In this document: positions 24,429 to 36,223 of the stretch, one piece after another
How positions within the stretch are numbered: the stretch's first letter is position 1
How the letters are laid out: each line of letters starts with the position of its first letter
Assembly (NCBI RefSeq): GCF_021462225.1
Contig: NC_061795.1
Location: 4,293,001-4,357,000 of the forward strand
DNA length: 64,000 nt
Source of the DNA: Girardinichthys multiradiatus
Taxonomy: Eukaryota > Chordata > Actinopteri > Cyprinodontiformes > Goodeidae
Direction of reading: 5' to 3'
Position numbers and translations under genes: made by a program
Notes under the pieces: model-generated
The model's database searches: none
The model's input: only the letters and a program-made list of their open reading frames with translations
Told to the model about the DNA's origin: nothing

Positions 24429-25282
24429 TCCTCAATGACTATAGACCTGTTGCCCTGACATCCCACATCATGAAGGTCCTAGAGAGACTCCTGTTGGCCC
24501 ACCTGAGTAAGCAAACAGTAAACCATCAGGACCCCCTTCAGTTTTCTTATCGCTGTGGAGTTGGAGTTGAAGATGCCATCATACACTTGCTTCAACAAAC
24601 CCACTGTCATCTGGACAAAGCCAGCAGCACTGTGAGGATCATGTTCTTTGATTTCTCCAGTGCATTTAATACAATCCAACCTGATTTGCTTTGTCAGAAA
24701 CTCTACAAGACTCAGGTGGAGACCTTAACAATCTCCTGGATCAAAGCCTACCTGACAAACAGACCACAGTTTGTGAGACTGAAGGGTTGTGAGTCTAACC
24801 AGGTAGTCAGCAGCACAGGAGCACCACAGGGTTCTGTACTCTCACCATTCCTTTTCACTCTGTACACCTTAGACTTCCAGTACAAGACAGACTCCTGTCA
24901 TCTGCAGAAATACTCGGATGATTCTGCAGTCGTGGGGTGGATCAGAGATGGACAAGAAGCTGAGTACAGGAAGGTGGTGGACCGCTTTGCGGCATGGTGT
25001 GGAAACAATCATCTCATCTTGAACATGACTAAAACAAAGGAGATGATTGTAGATTTTAAGAGAAACAGGAATAAGTCAAAAACTATTTCTATCATGGGAG
25101 AAGAAGTGGAGGTGGTGGAGGAGTATAAATACCTCGGTGTTCACCTGGACAACAGACTAGAGTGGAGATGCAACTGTCAAGCCATCTACAAGAAGGGAAA
25201 GAGCAGACTGTACTTCTTGAGGAAGCTTAGGTTCTTTGGTGTTTGCAGCAAGATGCTGCATATCTTCTATAAGTCTGTTTCA
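24429..25282 (+). pseudogene. Rex1-like LINE reverse transcriptase fragment
   Basis: Open frame with LNDYRPVALTSHIMKVLERL, MFFDFSSAFNTIQPDLL, TGAPQGSVLSPFLFTLYT, KYSDDSAVVGWI (catalytic box, SDD instead of the usual ADD) and EEYKYLGVHLDNRLEW. This matches the Rex1/Babar type of fish LINE. The frame runs into the foldback at 25281, so the C-terminus is missing; the 5' end is truncated. Confidence 0.88.
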
Positions 25283-25844
25283 GTAGAGCCTGAAAAACAG
25301 TGAATTTTGAGGATTCCTCCGCCCCTGACTCCATTCATTCCTATGGGGATTTTGGGTGGGTGGTTTTTCGTTAATTACGTCGCCACGGTAACTCGAAATG
25401 CCAATAAAAGTAATAGCACACCTCCCGGGACCGAGCCGGACGTTTTGATGTATATATTGTGGGGGTGCGCGCTGCGGTTCGGGCCGCATTAACGGAGATA
25501 GGTTTTGACCAGGTGAATAGTAATTGGGGCCTGCCATAGCATTGCATAGGAGAGCAGTGCATTGCATTGCGAAGCAATGCAATGCACTGGCAGGCCCCAA
25601 TTACTATTCACCTGGTCAAAACCTATCTCCGTTAATGCGGCCCGAACCGCAGCGCGCACCCCCACAATATATACATCAAAACGTCCGGCTCGGTCCCGGG
25701 AGGTGTGCTATTACTTTTATTGGCGTTTCGAGTTACCGTGGCGACGTAATTAACGAAAAACCACCCCCCCAAAATCCCCATAGGAATGAATGGAGTCAGG
25801 GGCGGAAGGAATCCTCAAAATTCACTGTTTTTGAGGCTCTGCTG
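25281..25844. repeat. 565-bp near-perfect inverted repeat (foldback)
   Basis: The left arm 25281-25532 pairs with the right arm 25590-25844 at near identity (for example GGCCGCATTAACGGAGATAG on the left has its reverse complement on the right). An inner 16-bp stem, 25555-25570 with 25574-25589, closes on the 3-nt loop GAA. About 20 extra bases lie only on the left (25533-25554). Open frames on both strands are mirror images caused by the palindrome and are not genes. Confidence 0.93.
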
Positions 25845-27086
25845 TATCGCCATACTTTCACCTAGAAACACAGTTTGGCTTTCAGTTTGTAGGAAAATCC
25901 GCCGGCTCTTCAGAAGTGAAAACGGTTTGTTGATAACTGCTACGGTTTCTCTAAAATTAGACTCCAAGCGACACAAAGTTTGAGAGAAAATCACACTCTT
26001 AACAGTGGAGATGGCAGTTACTAGAGTGTAAAAAGAGGGGATTTTTTTCAGGAAAAATGAGTTTCAACTGGCACTCACGGCCACAAATTTCGCTCTACAG
26101 CCACAATTTTCGGTCAGATTGTAGGGGCGGGCCTCTGCTTTCACACAATAATTTCAAAATTGTTCGAAGTCTCATAGATTTCTGTCAAAACACCCTCGAT
26201 CACCAAGACTCACAGGAATTCTGTAGGCCTTCTCCCATGTATTTTCAATGAGAGCTTGACCTGTAATCCATGAGTGACACCATTTATTTCCATAATCATA
26301 TTTTATACTGTGAATGACATAGAGCTATAAAAATCTCCATGATTGGGAACGAGGGATAGCTGTCGACCACAGTTTAAAATAATTTCAAATACCTTGTACG
26401 GATTCCGAGATATTAGACTTTGTTCGGGAGCATGTTCAGGCATTTTTGCCTTTTTCTCCATTTTCCCTCTCTTTTCACCCAGTGTTCTGTCTTTATTATT
26501 ATATTTTCACTAATAAAGGATGAATATTAATGTTCCCCTGTCCGTTCTGATAAAAACGGTCCAAGAATGACATCGATCGCCCCTACGGTTTCCGAGTTAT
26601 GGCCAGTTGTTCGGGAGCATGCGCCTCCATGTTATAAAGCCTAGACCAGGGGAGACACAGAGTGAGGTGCTGCGTGAGTGAGAAACAGCAGGTGTCAAGT
26701 TACACTGACGCTCTTTGCTGATTGGCTGATTCATTCCTCACTGTTCTATTTATAGCTCTGTGTATCCCCTACTGTATATGTCTGGATGGGATTCTGTCTT
26801 TCTTTCTGCCTCTCTGTGTCTCACACTGGGACACACACCCACACACACACCCACACACACACACACATGCATGGATTACTATCTTTCTGAGGACTTTGCA
26901 TTGACTTTCATTGATATTCATTCATTTCTATGGCTTAAACCTGACCCGACCCCTAACCCTTTGACCAGCTTCATAGGAGGCAACTACATGGCGGCCATGT
27001 TGTGTGGGGAACTTAAACAGCATGTACTGCTGTTCCAACACCCAGACAACAGTGATTGACCCTAAAGGTCAATTTCTTTCATCAAC
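25845..27086. repeat. Unclassified repeat sequence beside the foldback, with CA microsatellite
   Basis: The continuation of the foldback right arm has features of a dispersed repeat (TTCTGTAGGCCTTCTCCCAT, twice GTTCGGGAGCATG at about 26415 and 26609). A CA/CCCACA microsatellite lies at 26829-26868. No coding sequence recognised. The GCAGGCCCCAAT motif at the foldback tip recurs at 28109-28120. Confidence 0.5.
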
Positions 27087-28000
27087 CCTCCATGCTTACT
27101 AATGATTATTTAAAGCTTATAATAACATACAGAATTGTTTTACAATAGCAAGCAGGTTCTATATAACTAATAGAAATAACCCAGACCTGAAAGGACAACC
27201 ATACTTGATTTTCAAAATAAGACAAAACATGCTCTACAAAATAAAAGCCTTTAATCAATAGATGATTGCAGGAGTGGGCTTCACACTACTGTTGGAGCTC
27301 CCCCAGTGATGGGAATGGGACTATGCTGGTCCTTTGAAACAGGCTTACTGAAACTTTCAAAATAAAAGCCCACACCTTCCATACTTACTAATGATTTTTG
27401 AAAGCTGATAATGGCATACACAATGGTTTTAGAAGAGCAAGCAGGTTCAATGTAACTAATAGAAATAACCCAGACCTGAAAGGACACCCATACTAGGTTT
27501 TCAGAATAAGACAAAACATGATCTACAAAATAAAAGCCTTTAAACAATAGATGATTGCAGGAGTGGGCTTCACACTACTGTTGGAGCTCCCCCAGTGATG
27601 GGAATGGGACTATGCTGGTCCTTTGAAACAGGCTTACTGAAACTTCCAAAATAAAAGCCCACACCTTCTATAGTTACTATGAATTTTGTGAGCTGACAAG
27701 TGCATAGAAAATGATTTTTAAATAGGAAGCGGGTTCTATTTAACTAATGGAACTAACCCATACCTGAAAGTACAACCATGCTGGACTTTCAAAATAAGAC
27801 AAAACATGCTCTACAAAATAAAAGCCTTTGCATTTTAAACAATAGATCATTTCAGGAATGGGCTTCACACTAATATTGGAGCTCACCCAGTGTTGCCCAT
27901 TTAAAATAAGGCTTACTGAAAATTTCAAAATAAAAGCCTCAGTCTTCCAGAGTTGTTAGTAATTTTTTAAGGTGATTATTGCATACATAATGATTTTTAA
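27087..28000. repeat. 289-bp tandem repeat, three units plus a partial fourth
   Basis: Unit starts at about 27092, 27381 and 27670 (spacing 289 bp each), with a decayed partial unit from about 27949. Shared blocks include ATAGATGATTGCAGGAGTGG and CCAGTGATGGGAATGGGACT. Units 1 and 2 are closest; unit 3 is more diverged. Confidence 0.9.
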
Positions 28001-28673
28001 ATAACGGCCAGAGAAACTTTGTGGTCCCAGAAGCACGCACCAAGAGGCAGGCCCCGTCTAAATTTCTTCCGAAATTTTCTAGTAGGTGCCTGCCATGCAT
28101 TGCTATGGCAGGCCCCAATGAACACATTTCAAATTTGTACCATAATGATAGATATCAAGCAATAAACATGAAAGTTAGATACAAGCATCCGAGATTTCCT
28201 CCTCAGAGTCAGTTTCGCTGTCAAAGTGGGAGAAAAGAATTTGGCTGACCCTTGCTGTCCAGGCAAAGGAGCTACTAGTAGCCACCGAATGTTAAGAAAT
28301 TAAGGAGAATAAGCATCATGGCGCATGTTTGACTGTCTCTCTGTTGCAGACGTCGCCAGTCCATCATCCAGAGAAAGGTTATGTGCAAATGTGTAGAGGT
28401 CTTCCCTGTATGGTTCCTATGTGTCTCTCACTGTGGTGTGTGTGCAGTGAGGCAAATGACCTCATGATTTCTAACTTTCAGGCAATGTGATGGCCTTAAG
28501 TAGATTCTGAAATAACGTTGCACTGCCCAAGGGATTATTGTGCCCTTGTAAGAACAGTGTTCTTCAACCACCTCTTCAATCACTCGCCAGTGATCAGCTT
28601 ACAGTTCTTTGTCTTTTGGTGGTCCGCTGTCCTCACACCTTTCAGGCCGTGGATGATCCAGTTAGAAGATGAC
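28001..28673. other. No gene; short repeat motif at 28051-28122
   Basis: Contains GGCAGGCCCC twice around a GCATTGCTATGG core, related to the tip of the 25.5-kb foldback. No coding features. Confidence 0.45.
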
Positions 28674-28700
28674 AGAGACTAAAATACACCCTTCAATCAA

Positions 28701-30078
28701 ACATTCATTGCTTTTTAAAGGGTAAGCAGGAGGCTTCAGAGAGACTAAAGTACACCCTTCAATCAAACTTTTTGACAGGTGACCTTTGACCTTAAGGGGG
28801 GGTCATGGGTGATGGGGGCAGGGAGGTGATGGGGTCAACAGAGGTGTGTCCGAGGGGCGTAACCGTGGATGCTGATTGGTTGTTGTCATTAGGGGCGATA
28901 CCTTAAATGAACCAATAATAATACAGGGGTGTGTTTAAGGGTGTTACGGGGAAGTCCTTAAATGAACCAATTATAACACAGGGTGTGTTTAAGGGTGTTA
29001 TTAATAATCTGTATGTTTTTCAGGCGTTAATACATCTACAAAAGACATGCATCCTTTTATATTTTAAAGGTATAATAAACTTAATGTTGACCTGTCACGT
29101 GAAATCCTAATAAATGAACTGTGTAACCTGACAGAATTGTAAGTTCATTTTGCTTTACAGCAGGACCTATTTGCTGAATATATGAGCCAGTCTAAATCAG
29201 TTCAAAATAGAAAAGACCTAAAAGGTAAATAAAGATTGTGCTTCCCTACATCGATGGAACGAGCAAACCTTCCACTTCTGCATCAACAGACTGGAAACCA
29301 GGAGAAAAACAGGTAAGACAAATATGAGATTAACAGAAAAACTTTATGAGCCCTCAGTATACTGTTTCCAAGTTATAAATTGACTCTAGCGATGATGTGT
29401 TTGTTTTGAATCATGAGAGACTCCATTTTAGGAAAAGGAATGATAATTTTAGTTACCTGTAACTTTTCTAAAACATTTTATTTTTCTTTTTTTTTCATCT
29501 GAGAGCAAAGGTTATTGAGAGACTTACTGAAACAGTTATTCTGTAACTGAACTCACAGTCAACATCAGCCTTCTGATTCAATTTCCTGACCAAGTGTGTG
29601 ACACAGGGCAATAAAGTAAGTACAACTCTCCCAACCCCCCCTCCAAAAGAGTCAATACATAGGTTCATGAACAGGTGAGAACCCCAGGGGCCTGATGTAT
29701 GTCAACGTTCGCTGGTTTCTCATTGCTAATACGTGCTTCTAAAAGGAAATTCTTGTTTTTTGATTTTGGTAAAGTTTATAGAGACAGCTTCCCATGTCAG
29801 AGTTCACTGAGTTATGTCCACAAGAAACAGTGCAATGAATAGCTAATATGGTAATTGGACCTCTTTTTTTTACATTTCAGTGTGCAGGCAATAAAAACAT
29901 GTTTAGTTTCACAGTAGTCACAGAGGCCTCAGTGTTGCCTACATCATCGTCAGGTCTGCTACAGCTAAATAAGGTTTAAACTTGTTACACTGAAAAGTAC
30001 TAGTAGAACTGTAGTTTAAACTTGTTACATTGAAAATACCAGTAGTGACAAGAATAAAAAATGTCGGTAAATATTTCA
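28701..30078 (+). repeat. Left 1.38-kb direct repeat: Polinton-like terminal region and promoter side
   Basis: Aligns from end to end with 36185-37546. It begins with about 39 bp of the polymerase gene (to CTTCAG, 28739), then the terminus-like AGAGACTAAAGTACACCCTT (28740), then noncoding sequence with a 55-bp tandem pair (from 28901) containing CCAAT boxes, and ends 18 nt into exon 1 of the spliced gene. A second AGAGACTAAAATACACCC lies just outside at 28674. Polintons are known to start with 5'-AG. Confidence 0.85.
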
Positions 30079-30196
30079 GGAAACGACGGAATTGTTATAT
30101 CTTCTTCTAACGATTCTCAGAAATACGATGCCATCTTTACAAGTACGTATTCATCTTTAAGAAATCATTAAATGCATGTGAATGTTCTCTAATATT

Positions 30197-30234
<38 letters not shown>

Positions 30235-32074
30235 GGGTTGGACAATGAAACTGAAACACCTGATTTTAGACCACAATCATTTATTAGTATGGTCTAGGGC
30301 CTCCTTTTGCGGCCAATACAGCATCAATTCGTCTTGGGAATGACATAAACAAGTCCTGCACAGTGGTCAGAGCGATTTTAAGCCATTCTTCTTGCAGGAT
30401 AGTGGCCAGGTCACTACGTGATACTGGTGGAGGAAAACGTTTCCTGACTCGCTCCTCCAAAACACCCCAAAGTGGCTCAATAATATTTAGATCTGGTGAC
30501 TGTGCAGGCCATGGGAGATGTTCAACTTCACTTTCATGTTCATCAAACCAATCTTTCACCAGTCTTGCTGTGTGTATTGGTGCATTGTCATCCTGATACA
30601 CGGCACCACCTTCAGGATACAATGTTTGAACCATTGGATGCACATGGTCCTCAAGAATGTTCGGTAGTCCTTGGCAGTGACGTGCCCATCTAGCACAAGT
30701 ATTGGGCCAAGGGAATGCCATGATATGGCAGCCCAAACCATCACTGATCCACCCCCATGCTTCACTCTGGGCATGCAACAGTCTGGGTGGTACGCTTCTT
30801 TGGGGCTTCTCCACACCGTAACTCTCCCGGATGTGGGGAAAACAGTAAAGGTGGACTCATCAGAGAACAATACATGTTTCACATTGTCCACAGCCCAAGA
30901 TTTGCGCTCCTTGCACCATTGAAACCGACGTCTGGCATTGGCATGAGTGACCAAAGGTTTGGCTATAGCAGCCCGGCCGTGAATATTGACTCTGTGGAGC
31001 TCCCGACGGACAGTTCTGGTGGAAACAGGAGAGTTGAGGTGCACATTTAATTTTGCCGTGATTTGGACAGCCGTGGTTTTATGTTTTTTGGATACAATCC
31101 GGGTTAGCACCCGAACATCCCTTTCAGACAGATTCCTCTTGCGTCCACAGTTAATCCTGTTGGATGTGGTTCTTCCTTCTTGGTGGTATGCTGACATTAC
31201 CCTGGATACCGTGGCTCTTGATACATCACAAAGACTTGCTGTCTTGGTCACAGATGCGCCAGCAAGACGTGCACCAACAATTTGTACTCTTTTGAACTCT
31301 GGTATGTCACCCATAATGTTGTGTCCATTTCAATATTTTGAGCAAACCTGTGATCTTACCCTGCTAATTGAACCTTCACACTCTGCTCTTACTGGTGCAA
31401 TGTGCAATCAATGAAGACTGGCTACCAGGCTGGTCCAATTTAGCCTTGAAACCTCCCACACTTTCAGTTTCATCGTCCAACCCCTGTGTATATATATATT
31501 GTTTCTTTCTCTTAGAACCCACCACTGATGGCCTTGAGGATTTCATCTTGACTCAATCAGAATATGGTAAGTAATGTTAAATGCATCGATATTTTATAGT
31601 TAACGAATAAATCAGCTAACATTGAACACATTTATAGATTTCATGAGAGAGGTAAACCCGAATGATAAACTTGGAGGAATCAGCGGCAGGAATCGACAGT
31701 CAAAGTTGCGAAGGCGTATTATCTCCAAAAATGAGAAACCGACAACTTCTGAACTTTCTTCTAACAAAGAATTAAAATCTGAATCTTTAAATACGCCTCC
31801 ACAAATTATCATCATTTCCCCTGAAAACACACCGGATAAGTTACCAGCTGCTCCCAGGCCAGAAAGTAAGCCCTAAAAAGTATTTGTTTTCTTTGAGAGT
31901 GAATGTGTAATTATTAGAGACTTGTTTTAAACCTCAGTTAAAAACTGTTTACAGATTTGACGGTGAGTGTACCTCTGGAAGACACAGCTGATTTGATCAA
32001 GCAAACTAAAGCCGAACTTGGAATACAGCCATCAGCTGTGGAGGAGCAAGGTGGGTAAAAATAAATAAAAACAA

Positions 32075-32132
<58 letters not shown>

Positions 32133-32817
32133 ATTTTAAGCATAGTTCAATAAAATATCATATAAATCTGTTTACAGATACACCCAAAGATGCGACACTG
32201 AAGATCCCTACCAGAAGGTCGCTCTTCAAAGACAGCGTTCAACAGAAACGCATCAGTCCTGTACAACAAGAAGCGAAATCTGGATGTTTTATCGAACAGT
32301 TAAAATTCCTTTATAAACCTACAAGTAATAAAGTTATAGGGGTTCACATCCCCTTAAAAAACTTGTTTATTTAAAAACTATTATTATTATCGTTTATTTA
32401 TGAACGCTGAGCTGCGCAGCATATGGTAACTTTATTTTATTCTGTTTTTACAGAATATTTAACCCCAGCCAAAAGACAGCGACTCTCTGCTCTGCATACC
32501 AGAGCAACGTTAGTGAGAGCCTTAATGAGCGGTACGTTTAATTCATACCTACTGAATTAATTTGAATTCCTCCTTTTTTTTTCAGCTTTAATTTGTTTAT
32601 TTCAATATATATATATATTTTGTTGTTCATTCTCTTTACAGAGGTAACGTTGATGGTAGGACAGATCCGTTCCAGACCTACACATCAACGTCGCAGAAAA
32701 AAAGTTTCTACGGCCACACGGGACCATCGAAATAAAGCCTCATCTTTAACGCTTCTGGCAGCATGTCAGATTCTGTTACAGAAACAGTTCGCTGACATCA
32801 AAGTGATTTTAAACTGA
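30061..32817 (+). CDS. Seven-exon gene of unknown function inside the Polinton-like block; frame fully open
   Basis: ATG at 30061. Exons: 30061-30142, 31516-31566, 31638-31865, 31955-32050, 32178-32324, 32454-32531, 32642-32817 (TGA). Every intron has GT and AG ends and every intron is phase 1; the total of 858 nt gives 285 residues with no stop. The 5' part is Ser/Asn-rich (NDGIVISSSNDSQ), the middle is Pro/Ser/Lys-rich (PPQIIIISPENTP) and the C-terminal part is basic (PTHQRRRKKV) followed by a hydrophobic helix-like end (LTLLAACQILLQKQF). I do not recognise a family. The basic stretches suggest a nuclear or nucleic-acid-binding role, by inference only. The start lies in the direct-repeat promoter region, and the polymerase gene follows 78 bp downstream. 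Intron 1 holds a Tc1 copy. The exon structure is inferred, not shown by transcripts. Confidence 0.75.
30232..31486 (-). mobile_element. Tc1/mariner transposon with DD36E spacing, copy 2
   Basis: A 1255-bp element with terminal inverted repeats like those at 7321-8579 (one substitution and short losses at its 5' transposase side). Inserted in a TA microsatellite within intron 1 of the spliced gene. The left flank is TA; the right flank now reads TG then TA. Confidence 0.92.
30284..31314 (-). pseudogene. Tc1-like transposase, DD36E spacing, one-base deletion
   Basis: ATG at 31314. It has the intact helix-turn-helix (TASLCDVSRATVSRVMSAYH), the first Asp in FSDESTFTVF, the second in YQDDNAP and the Glu in NIIEPLW, again with 36 residues between the last two. 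The frame is lost after KDYRT near 30660, where one base is missing relative to copy 1; the C-terminal half continues in the next frame. Inactive, and broken at a different site from copy 1. Confidence 0.9.
32084..32128. repeat. AT microsatellite in intron 4
   Basis: About 45 bp of alternating AT. It lies between exons 4 and 5 of the spliced gene and does not disturb its splice sites. Confidence 0.9.
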
Positions 32818-32895
32818 ACTAATCACTGTTTGTTTTTATTTTTTTGTTTTTTTGTTTTTCTGTAGGTTTGTTTGATTTTTCTTATGCTCATATAA

Positions 32896-35800
32896 ATGGA
32901 TAACCGAATCAGACTTGCCCTGGATGAAATAAAAAATTTAGTAACTGAGCTTAACGAAATCCCTATACCTGCACATGAGGATGAAGCATCTCTAACCTCT
33001 AAAGAGGTGACTGTGGCTCAGTAGGAAGAGTAGTCGTCTTGCAATCAGAAGGTTGTGGGTTCGATTCCAGGTTCCTCCTGCCATATGTCAATGTTCCCCT
33101 GGGCAAGGCACTTAACCTCAAGTTGCCTACCGATCTGCGTATCGGTGTATGAATGTGTGAGCGTTAGTGAGTGCAATTGGGAGAATGTGGCTCTAGTGTA
33201 AAGTGCTTTGAGTGGTCTGTATGACTGGAAAGGCGCTATATAAGTTCAGTCCATTTAACCATAATGAAGATCAGCACGGTGCCTTTTTAAACTTATTCGA
33301 TCAGGGTCTTGAAGATTTAAATAGAACACCGTCTCCACCCAGCATTGAGCAAAATGAATCAGATGGGTCTTCTTCTTCTTCTTCTAATATTCATGTTAAT
33401 ATGGATAGGCAGATCACACATGCGCTGAATGAGATAAGGAATGTTGTTGCTCAACTTAATGAAATTCCTGTTAATGCAGAAGTAGCAGATAACATCGGGT
33501 TAAATGCATCTCCTGCTAACAGTGAAAATGTAATAAATCAAAATCTGCACTGTGACTTTTTACGCTTATTAGAACAGGCTCTTGAAGATTTAAATACATC
33601 TCCACCTGACAGTCATCAAAATCCTTCAACATCACACAATGCTGATCAGCATGGGGGTAATTTCAATCAGGAGGTGGCAGTCAGTTCTGATCAAATAGGG
33701 CGAGATCCTCCAGCAGTTGTTGAACGTGAACGTTTTAATAACCATGAAATAAGGAGACCTTTTACCATTCCGCCGCCCTGTTCAGGTAACGTTCCAGATT
33801 TAGCCGCATTCTATACAAACATCATGCGTATTCTCATTGAATTAGCCGACGCCGCAAGATCTTTAACCAGACGTGACAACGTTGTGCAGCTGGAATTAGT
33901 GGGTGAAAATCTCAATCGTCACGTCACATTTACTGTTACCGATTATGGAAATATGATCCTGCCTGCTTTTGAGAACTTTCTGGACCATTTAGTACAATTG
34001 AATGCTGATGTACCTGTAGATAATAACCTGGAATTTGTTCTTCAGGTAGTTAATGACCCTGCAGGAGGGTCTTAACGTAAGGCTACAGGAACGTTAGACT
34101 GTGAACTGATTAATAAGAAAATGCGTCACCTGTATATTGTAGATAATACCGGTAATCAGTTATGCTTTGCAATCTGCCTCGCACACGTCTCTGATCCTGA
34201 GCTTACTGATGACCGTGCTGTAGAACTAGGGAGGAGATGGCAGCATCAGGCAGGCCTCGATGAGCAGACAGCAGTTACTTTTAGTGATATTGGTAAATTT
34301 GAAAACATTCTGAAGAGAAGAATTGTAGTGTTTCACAGAACCACGGGCTCTACAGCTCTGTGTAAATTTGAGACCAGTTTCCCTGATCATTCAAACCCTC
34401 TATTTATGCTGTTATTTCAAGGTCATTACTATGGGATAAAAAATCTCAAAGGTTTTATAGGGTGCAGATATATCTGTGGATACTGTTACAGCGGGTATGA
34501 GAATACAAACACACACTATTGTGAAGGTTATTGTTCAGTGTGTCAAACATATAAATGTATGCAAGAAATTAGCAATCCTGTAACCTGTGCAGGCTGTCAA
34601 AGAATCTGTCGTAATTCCTCATGTTTCAGCAGACACAGAGAACCGCGCAACAGAAATAGTGCTGACAAACCTATGAGTGACTGTGAGTTGGTAAAACTGT
34701 GTAAAGTATGCAAATGGATATACGTTATTCCAATCAGTAAACCGAATAAACCACACGTGTGTAATGTAAAATGCAGTATTTGCGGTGAAAATGTACCTCC
34801 CGGACTAGACATTACATGCGATGATAATAAGTGTTACATTCAGCCTTGCAGTGCAATTAATCAGCTTGATGATAAACTGATTTTTTATGATTTTGAATGC
34901 TTCGTCAATGAGAGCAGCGTGCATACCCCCTTTCTGGTCTGTGCTAAAACATTGAAAGGGTTTTTTCCCCCACCTATTCTCCTCCGAAGAGCGCCTCCGG
35001 AACGTGGGGTCATATCCTGCTCCATTCTGCTATGCTGTAGAACGCATGAGTCTTCAAGAACAACAGGTGTTTAACAGCTGGTACAGAAAAGCGAGCAAAG
35101 AGGTCTTTGACTTTAAGAAAGAAGCTATTTGTTATTGTAAAAATGACGTTGAAATTCTTTCTCAAGGATGCTTAAAATTCAGAGATGAGTTCTTAAAGGA
35201 GACAAGTGTGGATCCATTGAAATGCATCACGATAGCATCTGTGTGCATGAAGATTTTTGAAACCAATTTCCTTCCTCCTAAAACCTTAGCCATTCCCTCA
35301 CCTCTGGATTACAGACGTAGCAGTAAAACGTTCTCCAGTGCGTCCATTCAATGGCTCGGCTGGATTGCAGACAGCAGAACCATATTTATCGAGCATGCTT
35401 TAAATAGGGGTGAAAAGAAAATTGGTCCATATTCTGTGGATGGGTATGCAGAGATTAACGGTGTCAAAGTTGAGTTTGAATTTTACGGCTGTTTTTTCCA
35501 CGGCTGTAAAAAGTGTTACATGCCTCATGACAAGTGTCCGTTGAGAGGGGTCGCATTTGAACAGTTTTACGCAGCGACAATCGAGAGAAGCAAGGTGCTC
35601 CAAACTGTGTATGGCCTTCGTCTCGAGGTTATCTGGGAGAATGAATGGACTGAAATGAAAAAAAACCCACCCGGGGGTGATCAGCTTTCTTGAGAAAGTT
35701 AACGCACCCGAACCGTTATCACCCCGGAATGCTCTGTATGGTGGACGCACCTGCGCTATGAGACTGAGGTACACAGCGGGGCCGGGTGAAACTGTCCATT

Positions 35801-36223
35801 ATGTGGATTACACATCTCTGTATCCTTATGTAAATGCCAACTGCGTTTTTCCCCTCGGTCGCCCCACCATCATATGCAAAGATTTTGATGACCCCAGCAG
35901 CTACTTCGGAATAATCAAAGGTGTGGTGTACCCACCACGTGACCTGTTGTTCCCCGTTTTACCTTACAGAACATCCCAAGGTAAACTTGTGTTCACTCTC
36001 TGCCGCACATGCGCTGAAATAAATAACCAGTCAAGTCCCTGCGTGCATAATGATGAGGACAGAGCTCTGACGGGTGTGTGGGTGAGTGTAGAGTTTAGTA
36101 AAGCGTTGCAGTGTGGTTATTGCCTTGCTAAAATCACAAAGGTGTGGCATTTTGAGAAGACCAGTGACACAAACTTTAAAGGTTACATTCATTGCTTTTT
36201 AAAGGGTAAGCAGGAGGCTTCAG
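32896..36223 (+). pseudogene. Protein-primed family B DNA polymerase of a Polinton/Maverick-like element, decayed
   Basis: ATG at 32896. The N-terminal region has an internal duplication (LDEIKNLVTELNEIPI and LNEIRNVVAQLNEIPV; GLEDLN and ALEDLN). It then has a cysteine-rich zinc-binding segment (CGYCYSGYENTNTHYC onward), exonuclease motif I (LIFYDFECFV), exonuclease motif III (YCKNDVEILSQGC), the FEFYGCFFHGCKKC block and palm motif A (HYVDYTSLYPYVNA). These are typical of Polinton pPolB. Damage: SINE at 33007-33259, TAA at 34073-34075, a large deletion plus frameshift near 34950-34975 removing the middle of the exonuclease domain, a frameshift in an A-run near 35660, and truncation at 36223 where a terminus-like AGAGACTAAAG begins. 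The later palm motifs and thumb are absent. Confidence 0.87.
33007..33259 (+). repeat. tRNA-derived SINE inserted in the polymerase N-terminal region
   Basis: Pol III A box TGGCTCAGTAGG (33014-33025) and B box GGTTCGATTCC (33058-33068), then GGCAAGGCACTTAACCTCAA and the 3' GGCGCTATATAAGTTCAGTC. It introduces a stop (CAG then TAG at its start) and shifts the frame of the polymerase ORF. Same family as the fragment at 11884-12021. Confidence 0.88.

Noticed and set aside
25280..25865. Several open frames of 60-115 codons on both strands across the 25.3-25.9 kb region
   Set aside because: They are mirror translations of the two arms of the foldback and have no family motifs.
26722..27059. Open frames rich in His/Thr/Pro near 26.8 kb
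   Set aside because: Generated by the CA/CCCACA microsatellite.
33007..33259. A genuine tRNA gene (A and B boxes present)
   Set aside because: No complete cloverleaf; the downstream body and 3' end match a teleost SINE.
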